Under the pieces are notes generated by a model. That model saw nothing but the letters and a program-made list of their open reading frames with translations. It was not told where the DNA came from and made no database searches. A stretch of 64,000 nucleotides of DNA from an uncultured Bacteroidales bacterium (GTDB lineage: Bacteria > Bacteroidota > Bacteroidia > Bacteroidales > UBA11471): the NCBI GenBank assembly GCA_944325415.1, contig CALUZW010000003.1, positions 62,001 through 126,000 on the forward strand, written 5' to 3'. A program made the translations under genes and the position numbers. Within the stretch, counting starts at the first letter, position 1. The number at the start of each line of letters is the position of its first letter. This document shows positions 9,267-17,681 of the stretch, piece by piece.

Positions 9267-10091
9267 ATGAGCACACCCCCCAACACGACTGTCACCCTCA
9301 CGGGCAAGCACCTGCTGGTCAACCTTCGTACCGACGGCATCTATTTTGCCACATTCGACCCGCTCGAAGACGACACCTACCAGCATTTTTCCATCGCTTT
9401 CACAGCCAAGAGTCAGACTCTGTGCGAGAATGTCAAGAACAGCATCTACGAAAATCCGCAGTTGCTGCAAGAATATGACCGCACCTATCTGCTTGTCGAC
9501 ACGCCGCGTTTCACCCTCGTGCCCGAAGAGATGGAGACGTGCGAAGAGAACCGCATCCCCTACTACGACTTCTGCTATCCGGGACACAACGATTATATTG
9601 TGGAAAACCGCCTGACGTTGAACCGAGCCTATCTGCTCTTCGGGCTCGACCGGGAGTTATACACCTTCTTGTGCCGCACCTTCTCGGCACCGACGGTACT
9701 TCACCCGCTCACACCGCTCAGCGAATACTTTTTCCTGCACAGCCGCAACGGCAATGAAGCGAAGGTCTACCTGCATCTGCGACAGGAGCATTTCGACCTC
9801 ATCGTCTTCAAGCAGGGACGTTTGCTGCTGGCAAACACATTCGACTACACCACGGCCGACGACATTGCCTACTTCACCCTGCTCTCCTGGAAACAGTTGA
9901 GTCTCGACCAGGCGCGCGACAGGCTCTACCTCGCCGGCGAAAAGAGTATGCGGCAACCCCTTACCGAAATTTTACAGAAATACCTCAAAAGCGTCCTCCC
10001 CTATCCTTTCCCCTCGCAACTTTTCCGCATCGGGAAAGAGACCATCGACGCTCCGTTTGAACTGATAACCATACCTCTATGCGGATTATAA
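9267..10091 (+). CDS. DUF3822 family protein
   Basis: The protein is about 274 residues from the ATG at 9267; the upstream ATG at 9186 overlaps the -7 box and is rejected. Bacteroidetes carry this family directly before rsmD, as here. The sequence has an actin-like (ASKHA-type) feel, with 'VYLHLRQEHFDLIVFKQGRLLLANTFDY' in the middle resembling a nucleotide-sugar-fold strand pair, but catalytic residues cannot be assigned. No signal peptide or membrane segment is present, so it is probably cytoplasmic. Its last 13 nt overlap rsmD, which implies translational coupling. The function is unknown. Confidence 0.8.
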   Translation: MSTPPNTTVTLTGKHLLVNLRTDGIYFATFDPLEDDTYQHFSIAFTAKSQTLCENVKNSIYENPQLLQEYDRTYLLVDTPRFTLVPEEMETCEENRIPYYDFCYPGHNDYIVENRLTLNRAYLLFGLDRELYTFLCRTFSAPTVLHPLTPLSEYFFLHSRNGNEAKVYLHLRQEHFDLIVFKQGRLLLANTFDYTTADDIAYFTLLSWKQLSLDQARDRLYLAGEKSMRQPLTEILQKYLKSVLPYPFPSQLFRIGKETIDAPFELITIPLCGL

Positions 10092-10642
10092 GCGGCAAAT
10101 ACGGCCGGCGGCGTTTTGACGTGCCGACCAACATCAAGGCAAGACCCACTACCGACTTTGCGCGGGAAAACCTCTTCAACGTATTGCAAAACCTGCTCGA
10201 CTTCGACGGGCTCAAAGCCCTCGACCTTTTTGCCGGGACAGGGGCCATCAGTTTCGAGCTGGCATCGCGGGGTTGTGCGCGCGTCGTCTCGGTCGAGAAC
10301 TACCCCGTACAGTACAACTTCATAAACAAAGTGGCTGCCCAGCTCGGCGCACACGAGATACGCCCCATCAAGGGCGACGTGTTCCGCTTCGTTCCGAGCT
10401 GCCGGGAAAAATTCGACTTCGTCTTTGCCGACCCGCCCTACGACCTGCCGCAGTTCGCCTCTGTGGCACCACTTGTCCTCAACAGCGGCATTCTGGCACC
10501 GGGCGCCCTCTTCGTACTCGAACACTCGCGGAAGTACGACTTCTCGTCGCTCCCGGGCTTCGACCAGCAGCGTACCTACGGCAGCGTCAATTTCAGTTTC
10601 TTCATCAACGGAGAGACCCGGGAACAACCCGACGGGGAATAA
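10079..10642 (+). CDS. rsmD: 16S rRNA (guanine(966)-N2)-methyltransferase
   Basis: The 187-residue SAM-dependent enzyme methylates G966 of 16S rRNA during 30S assembly. It shows the N-terminal 'RIISGKYGRRRF' and 'RPTTDFARENLFNVL' stretches typical of RsmD, the SAM-binding motif LDLFAGTGAIS (49-58, with F51-G55 at its core) and the catalytic DPPY (118-121). The length fits the family. The start overlaps the end of the DUF3822 gene by 13 nt. It converges with mutY, whose stop lies 10 nt downstream. Confidence 0.94.
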   Translation: MRIISGKYGRRRFDVPTNIKARPTTDFARENLFNVLQNLLDFDGLKALDLFAGTGAISFELASRGCARVVSVENYPVQYNFINKVAAQLGAHEIRPIKGDVFRFVPSCREKFDFVFADPPYDLPQFASVAPLVLNSGILAPGALFVLEHSRKYDFSSLPGFDQQRTYGSVNFSFFINGETREQPDGE

Positions 10643-10652
10643 GATTGTCGAC

Positions 10653-11747
10653 CTACTCTTCCCAATCCAATGAGGGGCGGCGGCTGCTCTGTCCCAGATG
10701 GTCGAAGTAGAGACCGGTGAGGCGTGCAAAGGCATAGTGTTTCACATCGGCAAACGGCACACGCATATAAGAAGCCAGCCGGGGCGACGCCTTATCTATT
10801 TCGAGGGTATAAAAGACAGCATGGATAACCCGGTGCGACAGCACATGCCGACGTTCAAAAGGGCGAGCCACCACCTTTACCTCCACCCCATCGAAAAGAC
10901 TACGGTAAGAGGCCGTCTGCTGCAACTCCTCCATTGAGAGTGCCCCCTCGCTCTCTATGAGGACAAACTCATAGAGATTGCGCCAGATGTCACGCTTCTC
11001 GCGGCGGGAAATAAACACATCGTCGTCGCAATGTATCACCAGATAGTTGAAATAGCGGGGACGTACCTCGCTCTTACCCTGCTTTACGGGATAAGCCTCG
11101 GGACGTCCCAATGCAGCAGCCTCGCACCACTCCGACAACGGGCACACGGGGCATTGCGGCGAACGGGGCAGGCAGAGCAATGCTCCCAGCTCCATGACAG
11201 CCTGATTGTACACGTCCGGCCGCCGGCGGTCGAGCCACTCGTCGGCCAAGGCGGCAAACAACTTGTGCCCCGCCGTCGTATCGATGGGCGTGTCGATGGC
11301 AAAAAGCCGGGAGAAAACACGATACACATTGCCGTCGACCACCGCATGGGGCAACCCGTAGGCAAACGAAGCAATCGCCGCCGCCGTGTAGTCGCCCACC
11401 CCTTTGATGGAGCGTATCCCCTCGTAGGTATCGGGAAAACGTCCGCCGAAATCGTGCATTACCTGCCGGGCGGCGGCGTGCATGTTGCGGGCCCGGCTGT
11501 AATAGCCCAACCCCTCCCAATATTTCAGCACCTCGTCTTCATCGGCATCGGCCAGAGCCGCCACATCGGGAAAACGCGCCACAAAGCGGTTGTAGTAGTC
11601 GAGTCCCTGCGCCACGCGCGTCTGTTGCAAGATAATCTCCGACACCCAAATCAGGTAAGGGTCGGTTGTCTCGCGCCACGGCAGCAGCCGCTTATTCTCC
11701 TCAAACCACCGTTCCAAGCGGACGGCAAGATGTTTCTTGTCGGACAT
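10653..11747 (-). CDS. mutY: A/G-specific adenine DNA glycosylase
   Basis: The 364-residue enzyme removes adenine mispaired with 8-oxoguanine (GO system). It has the LPWRETTDPYLIWVSEIILQ block with catalytic Glu37, a helix-hairpin-helix 'IKGVGDYTAAAIASFA' (114-129), the catalytic Asp138 in 'VVDGN', and the 4Fe-4S ligands Cys192, 199, 202 and 208 in the exact C-x6-C-x2-C-x5-C spacing. The C-terminal third is the NUDIX-like 8-oxoG recognition domain. The ATG at 11747 is chosen because a longer frame starts upstream of the -7 box and adds 45 residues not expected in MutY. Confidence 0.96.
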   Translation of the reverse strand: MSDKKHLAVRLERWFEENKRLLPWRETTDPYLIWVSEIILQQTRVAQGLDYYNRFVARFPDVAALADADEDEVLKYWEGLGYYSRARNMHAAARQVMHDFGGRFPDTYEGIRSIKGVGDYTAAAIASFAYGLPHAVVDGNVYRVFSRLFAIDTPIDTTAGHKLFAALADEWLDRRRPDVYNQAVMELGALLCLPRSPQCPVCPLSEWCEAAALGRPEAYPVKQGKSEVRPRYFNYLVIHCDDDVFISRREKRDIWRNLYEFVLIESEGALSMEELQQTASYRSLFDGVEVKVVARPFERRHVLSHRVIHAVFYTLEIDKASPRLASYMRVPFADVKHYAFARLTGLYFDHLGQSSRRPSLDWEE

Positions 11748-11764
11748 AGCTATTGATTTTCCTG

Positions 11765-11772
11765 CAAAAGTA
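11765..11772 (-). promoter_or_regulatory. mutY: -7 box of mutY
   Basis: On the - strand TACTTTTG matches TAnnTTTG, 17 nt upstream of the mutY ATG, which implies a very short leader. Confidence 0.5.
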
Positions 11773-11964
11773 ACGAAAGTCAAACGCAAAAATCCTGCCT
11801 GTTCCAGATTTTTACAGCAAAATACCACGCACCTGCGTATCGGCCGGAGAGCCGGGACGTGGGTGCAAGAGTCGCCGCACACTCACAGCCAAAGAGAGGT
11901 GCGCGCCATGGCCACTTCCCCCGCTTACCGAAACAGAAGAGAGCACAACGTCGGCAATTTTTAC

Positions 11965-11972
11965 TAAGTTTG
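11965..11972 (+). promoter_or_regulatory. -7 box of the esterase gene
   Basis: TAAGTTTG matches TAnnTTTG, 25 nt before the ATG at 11998. It is divergent from mutY. Confidence 0.5.
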
Positions 11973-11997
11973 CAGCACAAATACCAACAACTACCAC

Positions 11998-12804
11998 ATG
12001 AAACACACTCTCACCCTTGTACTCCTGCTCGTCGCGCTGGCCGCACCAGCCCGAATCGTAGAAAAGGAAATCCGCAGCGACAAGATGAAGCGCTCCATCC
12101 CCTGCCTTATCGTTCTCCCCGACAACTACGACACTTGCGCCACATACCCTGTCGTCTATCTCCTGCACGGATACGGCGGCAACCAGCGCAGCTGGATATA
12201 CACCAAGCCGTCGCTCAACGAGATAGCCACCCGCGACAGCCTCATTTTCGTATGCCCCAATGGCGAAAGCAGCTGGTACTGGGACAGCCCTACCCAGCCC
12301 CAATCGCAGTTTGAGACCTTTGTCTCGCACGAACTCACCGCCTACATAGACCGTCATTACGCCACACGCGCCTGCCGCGAAGGGCGCGCCATTACCGGAT
12401 TCAGCATGGGCGGACACGGCGGCCTGTGGCTCTCGATGCGGCACCCCGACATTTTCGGGGCAGGAGGCAGCATCAGCGGCGGTGTAGACATTCGGCCGTT
12501 TCCCGAACACTGGAAGATGAAAGAGCAGCTCGGCAACTATGCCGAGTATCCCGAACGTTGGGACGCACACACCGTCATCAATCTGCTCGACTCTCTTCCC
12601 GACACGTCGTTGCATCTCGTCATCGATTGCGGATACGGCGACTTTTTCTACACGGTCAACCAGCAACTCCACGACAAGCTGCTCCGGCTGGGTATTCCCC
12701 ACGACTACTACAACCGCCCGGGACGGCACACCTCCGAATACTGCGCCAATGCCCTCGACTACCAGCTTCTGTTTTTCAACAAATATTTTGAATCGAATCG
12801 ATAA
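11998..12804 (+). CDS. Secreted alpha/beta-hydrolase (putative esterase, esterase-D/feruloyl-esterase-like)
   Basis: The 268-residue protein has a signal peptide ending near residue 18 and an alpha/beta-hydrolase fold. Visible are the oxyanion segment 'YLLHGYGGN' (54-62), the nucleophile elbow GFSMG with Ser136, a likely acid at Asp210 or Asp215 ('DCGYGDFF') and the catalytic His244 in 'PGRHTSEYC'. Family members hydrolyse acyl esters, including acetyl or feruloyl groups on plant polysaccharides. It is monocistronic and divergent from mutY. An exported carbohydrate-side-chain esterase is plausible; the exact substrate is not shown by sequence. Confidence 0.88.
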   Translation: MKHTLTLVLLLVALAAPARIVEKEIRSDKMKRSIPCLIVLPDNYDTCATYPVVYLLHGYGGNQRSWIYTKPSLNEIATRDSLIFVCPNGESSWYWDSPTQPQSQFETFVSHELTAYIDRHYATRACREGRAITGFSMGGHGGLWLSMRHPDIFGAGGSISGGVDIRPFPEHWKMKEQLGNYAEYPERWDAHTVINLLDSLPDTSLHLVIDCGYGDFFYTVNQQLHDKLLRLGIPHDYYNRPGRHTSEYCANALDYQLLFFNKYFESNR

Positions 12805-12879
12805 AGAGATATTTTGTTAACAACATCCCGGTTTTTCACACAAACATTGTTAAACACAAGTCAGTTTTTCACATAAATA

Positions 12880-12911
12880 TTTGGAAGCAAAACCTCCAAA
12901 CCTTATATTTG
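12880..12911 (+). promoter_or_regulatory. Strong Bacteroides-type promoter (TTTG, 20-nt spacer, TATATTTG)
   Basis: TTTG at 12880-12883 and TATATTTG at 12904-12911 are separated by 20 nt, matching both consensus elements and their spacing. No protein gene starts within 340 nt downstream, which points to a non-coding transcript or a long leader. Transcription should start near 12918. Confidence 0.65.
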
Positions 12912-12917
12912 TACCAT

Positions 12918-12988
12918 GTTTTTTCATAGTATTAAATTTAAGGTTTACAAAGAAAGCGGGTTGTCGTGAGACAACCTTTTTCTTTTTT
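12918..12988 (+). ncRNA. Candidate small RNA (about 70 nt) with terminator hairpin
   Basis: Starting about 7 nt after the TATATTTG box, the predicted transcript is AU-rich and unstructured for ~40 nt and then forms GGTTGTC-GTGA-GACAACC (12959-12965 with 12970-12976) followed by TTTTTCTTTTTT. Promoter, short body, hairpin and U-tract together are what a free-standing small RNA looks like. From memory, a very similar block (ACCATGTTTTTTCATAGT, then a GGTTGTC/GACAACC hairpin) recurs in Bacteroidales genomes; I could not check this. The alternative is an attenuated leader for the START-like gene at 13264. Confidence 0.5.
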
Positions 12989-12993
12989 ACACC

Positions 12994-13048
12994 GACAGTG
13001 CCATTCATTCGGAGGTTTTTCCCTCCTTTACCGGCATACTGCACTGTC
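12994..13048 (+). other. Second potential RNA structure in the gene-free interval 12805-13263
   Basis: GACAGTGC (12994-13001) can pair with GCACTGTC (13041-13048), enclosing an inner GGAGG/CCTCC hairpin (13011-13015 with 13022-13026, loop TTTTTC). It lies just after the U-tract of the candidate small RNA. The rest of the 459-bp interval up to 13263 is A-rich with no gene visible. Confidence 0.4.
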
Positions 13049-13263
13049 TATCATCTACTTTCCGGACAATAATTTCGTAAAAAAAAACTTTTCAGACAAG
13101 CCCTGACTCCCATCACAATCAGATACTCTGCAAAGCAAACGACGAGAAAAAAGCGGCTCCAACAGAGGCAAGACAAGTCTCTACCGGGAGAACTTTCAAA
13201 AAAAAAGTAAGAGATATCGTTCAGTTGAAATTTTATTTATACTTTCGCCGCGAATTAAGTAAT

Positions 13264-13647
13264 ATGGCAAAAGAAAAAATAATCATCGAGTACGACCTGA
13301 ATAACGCCACGCCCAACTCCATTTGGGGCTTTATCAGTTCGGCCAACGGCCTGGCCGACTGGTTTGCCGACAAAGTCGTGTGCGACAGTCGTACCTACAC
13401 GTTTTACTGGGGCAACACCCAGCAGGCCGCCCGGAAAACCGGTTCACTCAACGGCGTATTCATTCGTTTCAAATGGCTCGACGAGGAAGATTCGAAAGCC
13501 TACTTTGAATTCCGCATCAACATCGACGAACTCACCAACAACGTAACACTCGCCATTACCGACTTTGCCGAGCCCGACGAGAAAGAAGAATGCATCGACC
13601 TGTGGAACGAGCAGGTCGCAACGCTGAAACGCCGGCTCGGCTCCTGA
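13264..13647 (+). CDS. START-like domain protein (Bacteroidetes family, SRPBCC superfamily)
   Basis: The 127-residue protein starts at the ATG at 13264, after which 'KEKIIIEYDLNNATPNSIWGFISSANGLADWFADKV' gives the opening strand and helices of a START/SRPBCC or AHSA1-like cup. 'GVFIRFKWLDEEDSKAYFEFRI' and the C-terminal helix 'CIDLWNEQVATLKRRL' complete the fold. Such domains bind hydrophobic ligands, but no residue tells which. No signal peptide is present. It lies 99 bp before the LptF/G-type permease, a pairing I recall from other Bacteroidetes, so a link with envelope lipid handling is possible but inferred. A near-consensus -7 box (TACTTTCG, 13240-13247) precedes it. Confidence 0.82.
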   Translation: MAKEKIIIEYDLNNATPNSIWGFISSANGLADWFADKVVCDSRTYTFYWGNTQQAARKTGSLNGVFIRFKWLDEEDSKAYFEFRINIDELTNNVTLAITDFAEPDEKEECIDLWNEQVATLKRRLGS

Positions 13648-13719
13648 CAAAGCAACCGATACCCGGCTCACGTCACGCTTTTTTCAGGAACAAGGCGCGG
13701 GAGAAAGCTTTTTTTTCAC

Positions 13720-13727
13720 TATTTTTG
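13720..13727 (+). promoter_or_regulatory. -7 box of the lptF/G-ribBA-tsaC operon
   Basis: TATTTTTG matches TAnnTTTG, 19 nt before the permease ATG at 13747. Confidence 0.5.
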
Positions 13728-13746
13728 CGACAGAAATAAGTCAGCC

Positions 13747-15702
13747 ATGCCGCTTGTCAAGAAACTATATATCTTCATTCTGAATACGTTTCTGCCGTTA
13801 TTCCTGATGACGTTCTTCATCAGCCTCTTCGTGCTGCTGATGCAATTCCTGTGGAAATATGTCGACGAGCTGGTAGGCAAAGGCATCGAAGTGGGCGTGC
13901 TGGCCGAGCTGTTTTTCTACGCCGCACTCACCATCGTACCCATGGCCCTTCCCCTGTCGATGCTGCTGGCATCGCTCATGACATTCGGCAACCTCGGCGA
14001 ACGGCTCGAACTGCTGGCCATCAAAGCAGCCGGCATCTCTCTGCGGCAAACCATGCACCCCCTCATCGTCGCCGTCGTCTTCATCGCCATCGGAGCCTTC
14101 TTTTTTCAGAACAACGTCCTGCCCAAGGCGCAGGTCAAGATGTACTCGCTGCTCTTCTCGGTGCGGCAGAAATCGCCCGAGTTGGATATTCCCGAAGGAG
14201 TATTTTACGACCAGATCAGCGGATACAACCTGCTGGTAAAGAAAAAAGACCGCAACACGGGAATGCTCTACGACCTCATGATTTACGACTTTTCCGAGGG
14301 ATTCGACAACGCGATGGTTATCCTTGCCGACTCGGGCAAGTTGAGTTTCACCGACGACAAGCAATACCTCTTCTTCACGCTGCACAGCGGCGAATCGTTC
14401 GAGAACCTGCGCAACCAGCGCACCAACGCCCAGAACATTCCCTACCGCCGGGAGACTTTCACCACCAAAGAGATACTCATACCCTTCGATGCCAACTTCA
14501 ACCGTATGGACGAGGGGGTGATGCAAAACCAGTACATCGGTCAGAATATCAGCCAGCTCACCCACTCCATCGACTCGCTGACCGCCCGCACCGACAGTAT
14601 CAGCCACCGCATTGCCGGAGAGCTAAAAAACAGCTATTTCTCAGGCGTCGTAACCAATAAGCCCAACCGTTCAGAGGCTCCACTTGGACATATTTCCGCC
14701 TCAAACGACAACGATGCCGAGACCCAAACCCTCCCCAACCACATCAATATCGACAGCATCTACGCCAACGCCTCCCTGCAAGAGCGGGAGAGCATGCTGA
14801 GCCGCGCCTTGGGCCGCGCCGAAAGCATACGCCAGGAATACGAATACCGAAGCATCTCGGCCAACCAGCAGCAGATACTGGTGCGCCGCCACGAAATAGA
14901 ACGGCATAAGAAATTCACCCTCTCCTTTGCCTGTCTCATCTTCTTCTTCATCGGCGCACCGCTGGGAGCCATCATCCGCAAAGGCGGGTTGGGCACCCCG
15001 GTTGTCATCTCGGTGCTGCTCTTCATCTGCTACTACATTATCGACAACGCCGGCTACAAATCGGCCCTGAACGGGCGATGGGCCGTGTGGGAAGGCATGT
15101 GGCTCAGCTCGGCCGTGCTGCTGGCCCTCGGCATCTTCCTCACCTACAAGGCCGTGAACGACTCGGCCGTCTTCAACAAAGATGCCTACCTCAACTTCCT
15201 GCGAAAGATTTTCGGAAAGTCCGAGACACGCAACGTCGTACACAAAGAGGTCATCATCGACGAAGCAACCCCCGAAGAGATACTGCAACAAGTCGCCATA
15301 CTCGACCGGGAATGTTCCCAACTCACCGAAAAGACAGGGAGCAAGGCCCAGTCGTTCTTCGCCTACTGGACACAGGGTTACGACCGCAAGGCCATACACC
15401 ATCTGCACGACGAGGTCGAGAAGTTTGTGGAAATGGCCCAGAACTGCCGCTCGGCCCTACTGGTGTCGAAACTGATGGACTACCCCATCTTGCGCAACCT
15501 GCTGCTCTACAACCCATGCGGACATAAAGCCATAGGCCTGGCCATCATGTGGCTGTTGCCGGTAACACTACCCGTCTACCTCATCGGTCGCTGGGAACAG
15601 AAGCAGCTGCGCCACGAACTGCAAGTGATACACCACACCTGCCAAGAGATAAAAGCCATTGCCCAACGGCTTATCGACGAACAAGAAACCGAAAAACAAT
15701 AA
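13747..15702 (+). CDS. LptF/LptG (YjgP/YjgQ) family permease
   Basis: The 651-residue inner-membrane protein belongs to the transmembrane subunits of the Lpt ABC machine that extracts lipopolysaccharide and sends it to the outer membrane. Three or so membrane helices lie in the first ~115 residues ('LYIFILNTFLPLFLMTFFIS', and then 'ERLELLAIKAAGISL', a family hallmark). A long periplasmic jellyroll-like part with a Ser/Asn-rich insertion follows (about 260-350), then more helices from about residue 395 ('LSFACLIFFFIGAPLGAIIRKGG'). A cytoplasmic C-terminal extension makes it longer than the ~360 residues of proteobacterial LptF/G; long forms are usual in Bacteroidetes. It is the first gene of an apparent operon with ribBA and tsaC. 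Confidence 0.9.
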   Translation: MPLVKKLYIFILNTFLPLFLMTFFISLFVLLMQFLWKYVDELVGKGIEVGVLAELFFYAALTIVPMALPLSMLLASLMTFGNLGERLELLAIKAAGISLRQTMHPLIVAVVFIAIGAFFFQNNVLPKAQVKMYSLLFSVRQKSPELDIPEGVFYDQISGYNLLVKKKDRNTGMLYDLMIYDFSEGFDNAMVILADSGKLSFTDDKQYLFFTLHSGESFENLRNQRTNAQNIPYRRETFTTKEILIPFDANFNRMDEGVMQNQYIGQNISQLTHSIDSLTARTDSISHRIAGELKNSYFSGVVTNKPNRSEAPLGHISASNDNDAETQTLPNHINIDSIYANASLQERESMLSRALGRAESIRQEYEYRSISANQQQILVRRHEIERHKKFTLSFACLIFFFIGAPLGAIIRKGGLGTPVVISVLLFICYYIIDNAGYKSALNGRWAVWEGMWLSSAVLLALGIFLTYKAVNDSAVFNKDAYLNFLRKIFGKSETRNVVHKEVIIDEATPEEILQQVAILDRECSQLTEKTGSKAQSFFAYWTQGYDRKAIHHLHDEVEKFVEMAQNCRSALLVSKLMDYPILRNLLLYNPCGHKAIGLAIMWLLPVTLPVYLIGRWEQKQLRHELQVIHHTCQEIKAIAQRLIDEQETEKQ

Positions 15703-15738
15703 CACCCCGATACAGACACCGGGTAGAAAGGAATAGAT

Positions 15739-16956
15739 ATGTCAGACGCAAGCCAACTGAGTACCATAGAAGAGGCTATTGAAGAGTTCAAAGCCGGTAA
15801 CCTCGTCATCGTCGTCGACGATGAAGATAGAGAAAACGAAGGCGATTTTATCATCGCCGCCGAGAAAATCACTCCCGAGAAGGTCAACTTCATGCTCAAA
15901 GAGGGACGCGGCGTACTGTGCGCCCCCATCACCATGCAACGTTGCACCGAACTGGGTCTCGACAAGCAGGTCATGAACAACACCTCCCTGCTGGGAACCC
16001 CTTTCACCGTTACCATCGACAAAATCGAGGGGTGTACCACCGGCGTATCCACACACGACAGAGCCGCTACCATACGGGCCCTGGCCGACCCGAATTCGAC
16101 ATCCGAGACCTTCGGCCGTCCGGGACACGTCAACCCGCTCTACGCACAAGACAAAGGCGTTCTCAAACGCGCCGGACACACCGAGGCAGCCATCGACCTG
16201 GCCCGGCTGGCCGGCCTCTACCCGGCTGCCGCTCTCATCGAAATCATGAACGAAGACGGCACCATGGCCCGCCTGCCCCAACTCATCGAGAAATCCCGCC
16301 AGTTCGGCATCAAAATCATCGCCATACGCGACCTCATCGCCTACCGGCTGCAACAGGAATCTCTCGTCGAGAAAGGTCCCGAGGTCGATATGCCCACCGC
16401 CTACGGCCACTTCCGGCTGATACCTTTCCGCCAACTCTCCAACGGGCTGGAACACATCGCCCTCATCAAGGGTGAATGGAAAGCTGACGAACCGATACTC
16501 GTGCGCGTACACTCGTCGTGCATGACGGGCGACATCTTCGGCTCGAAACGGTGCGAATGTGGCGACCAGCTGCACCTGGCCATGCAGACCATCGAGAAGG
16601 AAGGACGCGGTGCTGTTATCTACCTCAACCAAGAGGGTCGCGGCATAGGCCTCATGGAGAAGATGAAAGCCTACAAACTCCAAGAACAGGGCATGGACAC
16701 AGTCGACGCCAACATCTGTCTGGGCCACAAGGCCGACGAACGGGACTACGGCGTGGGTGCCCAGATTCTGCGACAAATCGGCGTGAGAAAAATGCGGCTG
16801 CTCACCAACAACCCCGTAAAACGGGTAGGTCTCGAAGCCTACGGACTCGAAATCGTGGAGAGTCTTCCCCTCGAAATAGAGCCCAACCCCTATAACCTGG
16901 TGTACATGCGCACCAAGAAAGAGCGCATGGGACACATACTTCATCATGTAGACTGA
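15739..16956 (+). CDS. ribBA: Bifunctional 3,4-dihydroxy-2-butanone-4-phosphate synthase / GTP cyclohydrolase II
   Basis: The 405-residue fusion supplies both precursors of riboflavin. Residues 1-200 are DHBP synthase, with the acidic loop [10 protein letters not shown] (27-36), 'STHDRAATI' (104-112) and '[11 protein letters not shown]' (144-154). Residues about 205-405 are GTP cyclohydrolase II with zinc ligands Cys261, Cys272 and Cys274, the 'NQEGRGIGL' loop (297-305) and 'TNNPVKR' (356-362). Both halves keep their key residues, so both activities are expected. It starts 36 nt after the permease gene. There is no room for an FMN riboswitch in that gap. Confidence 0.97.
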   Translation: MSDASQLSTIEEAIEEFKAGNLVIVVDDEDRENEGDFIIAAEKITPEKVNFMLKEGRGVLCAPITMQRCTELGLDKQVMNNTSLLGTPFTVTIDKIEGCTTGVSTHDRAATIRALADPNSTSETFGRPGHVNPLYAQDKGVLKRAGHTEAAIDLARLAGLYPAAALIEIMNEDGTMARLPQLIEKSRQFGIKIIAIRDLIAYRLQQESLVEKGPEVDMPTAYGHFRLIPFRQLSNGLEHIALIKGEWKADEPILVRVHSSCMTGDIFGSKRCECGDQLHLAMQTIEKEGRGAVIYLNQEGRGIGLMEKMKAYKLQEQGMDTVDANICLGHKADERDYGVGAQILRQIGVRKMRLLTNNPVKRVGLEAYGLEIVESLPLEIEPNPYNLVYMRTKKERMGHILHHVD

Positions 16957-16985
16957 CCTCCCCTGCCCGGACAATACCTGCTGCC

Positions 16986-17597
16986 ATGGACTACATTCGA
17001 CTTTTCCCCGAGAACCCCAATCCCAAAGAGATAGAACGGGTGGTCGCCACGCTACGGCAGGGCGGCATCATCATCTACCCCACCGACACGCTCTACGCCC
17101 TGGGGTGCGATGCGCTCAACGTGCGTGCCGTGGAACGGATATGCAAGTTGAAAAACATCGATCCGCGAAAAGCCCTGCTATCCATCGTATGCCCCGACCT
17201 GAGCATGCTGAGCCAGTATGCCAAGGTGAGCAACATCTGCTTCAAGCTCATGCGCCGCAACCTGCCGGGAGCCTTCACATTCATACTCCCCACCAGCTCG
17301 CAACTACCCCACCTCTACAAAAGTCGCAAGACGGTGGGTATCCGCGTCCCCGACAACGCCATAGCAAGAGCCATCGCCCAACAACTTGGCAACCCGCTCC
17401 TGTCGAGTTCCGTCGCGTCGGTTCATTCCGAAATCGAGTACCTCACCGACCCCGAACTGATGCGCGAAGAGTTTGAACACCGGGTTGACCTCATGGTCGA
17501 CGGCGGCATCGGCGGATTCACCCCCTCAACTATTGTCGATTGCAGCGGCGAGACGCCCGAGATTACCCGCGAAGGGAAAGGCGAACTGCTCTGGTAG
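16986..17597 (+). CDS. tsaC: L-threonylcarbamoyladenylate synthase (Sua5/YciO/YrdC family)
   Basis: The 203-residue protein makes threonylcarbamoyl-AMP from Thr, bicarbonate and ATP, the first step of t6A formation at tRNA position 37. The YrdC domain is complete: 'GGIIIYPTDTLYALGCDA' (26-43), 'KLKNIDPRKALLSIV' (54-68), 'TVGIRVPDN' and 'STIVDCSG' near the end. There is no Sua5 C-terminal domain, so the short TsaC type fits; YciO-like paralogues cannot be fully excluded. It starts 29 nt after ribBA and is followed by a strong hairpin that closes the operon. Confidence 0.88.
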   Translation: MDYIRLFPENPNPKEIERVVATLRQGGIIIYPTDTLYALGCDALNVRAVERICKLKNIDPRKALLSIVCPDLSMLSQYAKVSNICFKLMRRNLPGAFTFILPTSSQLPHLYKSRKTVGIRVPDNAIARAIAQQLGNPLLSSSVASVHSEIEYLTDPELMREEFEHRVDLMVDGGIGGFTPSTIVDCSGETPEITREGKGELLW

Positions 17598-17617
17598 CAA
17601 CCCTACCTCCAAGCACA

Positions 17618-17656
17618 ACAAAGGGCCGAGAATCAAGAAGATTCTCGGCCCTTTGT
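17618..17656. terminator. Bidirectional terminator between tsaC and the CE12-like esterase gene
   Basis: A 17-bp perfect stem (17618-17634 with 17640-17656) with a 5-nt loop lies between two convergent genes; a weak T-rich tail (GTCTTT) follows on the + strand. Confidence 0.85.
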
Positions 17657-17681
17657 CTTTCGCCTGTACAAGCCTCAGGAA

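Noticed and set aside
15703..15738. FMN riboswitch before ribBA
   Set aside because: The gap is only 36 nt and lacks the RFN element consensus.
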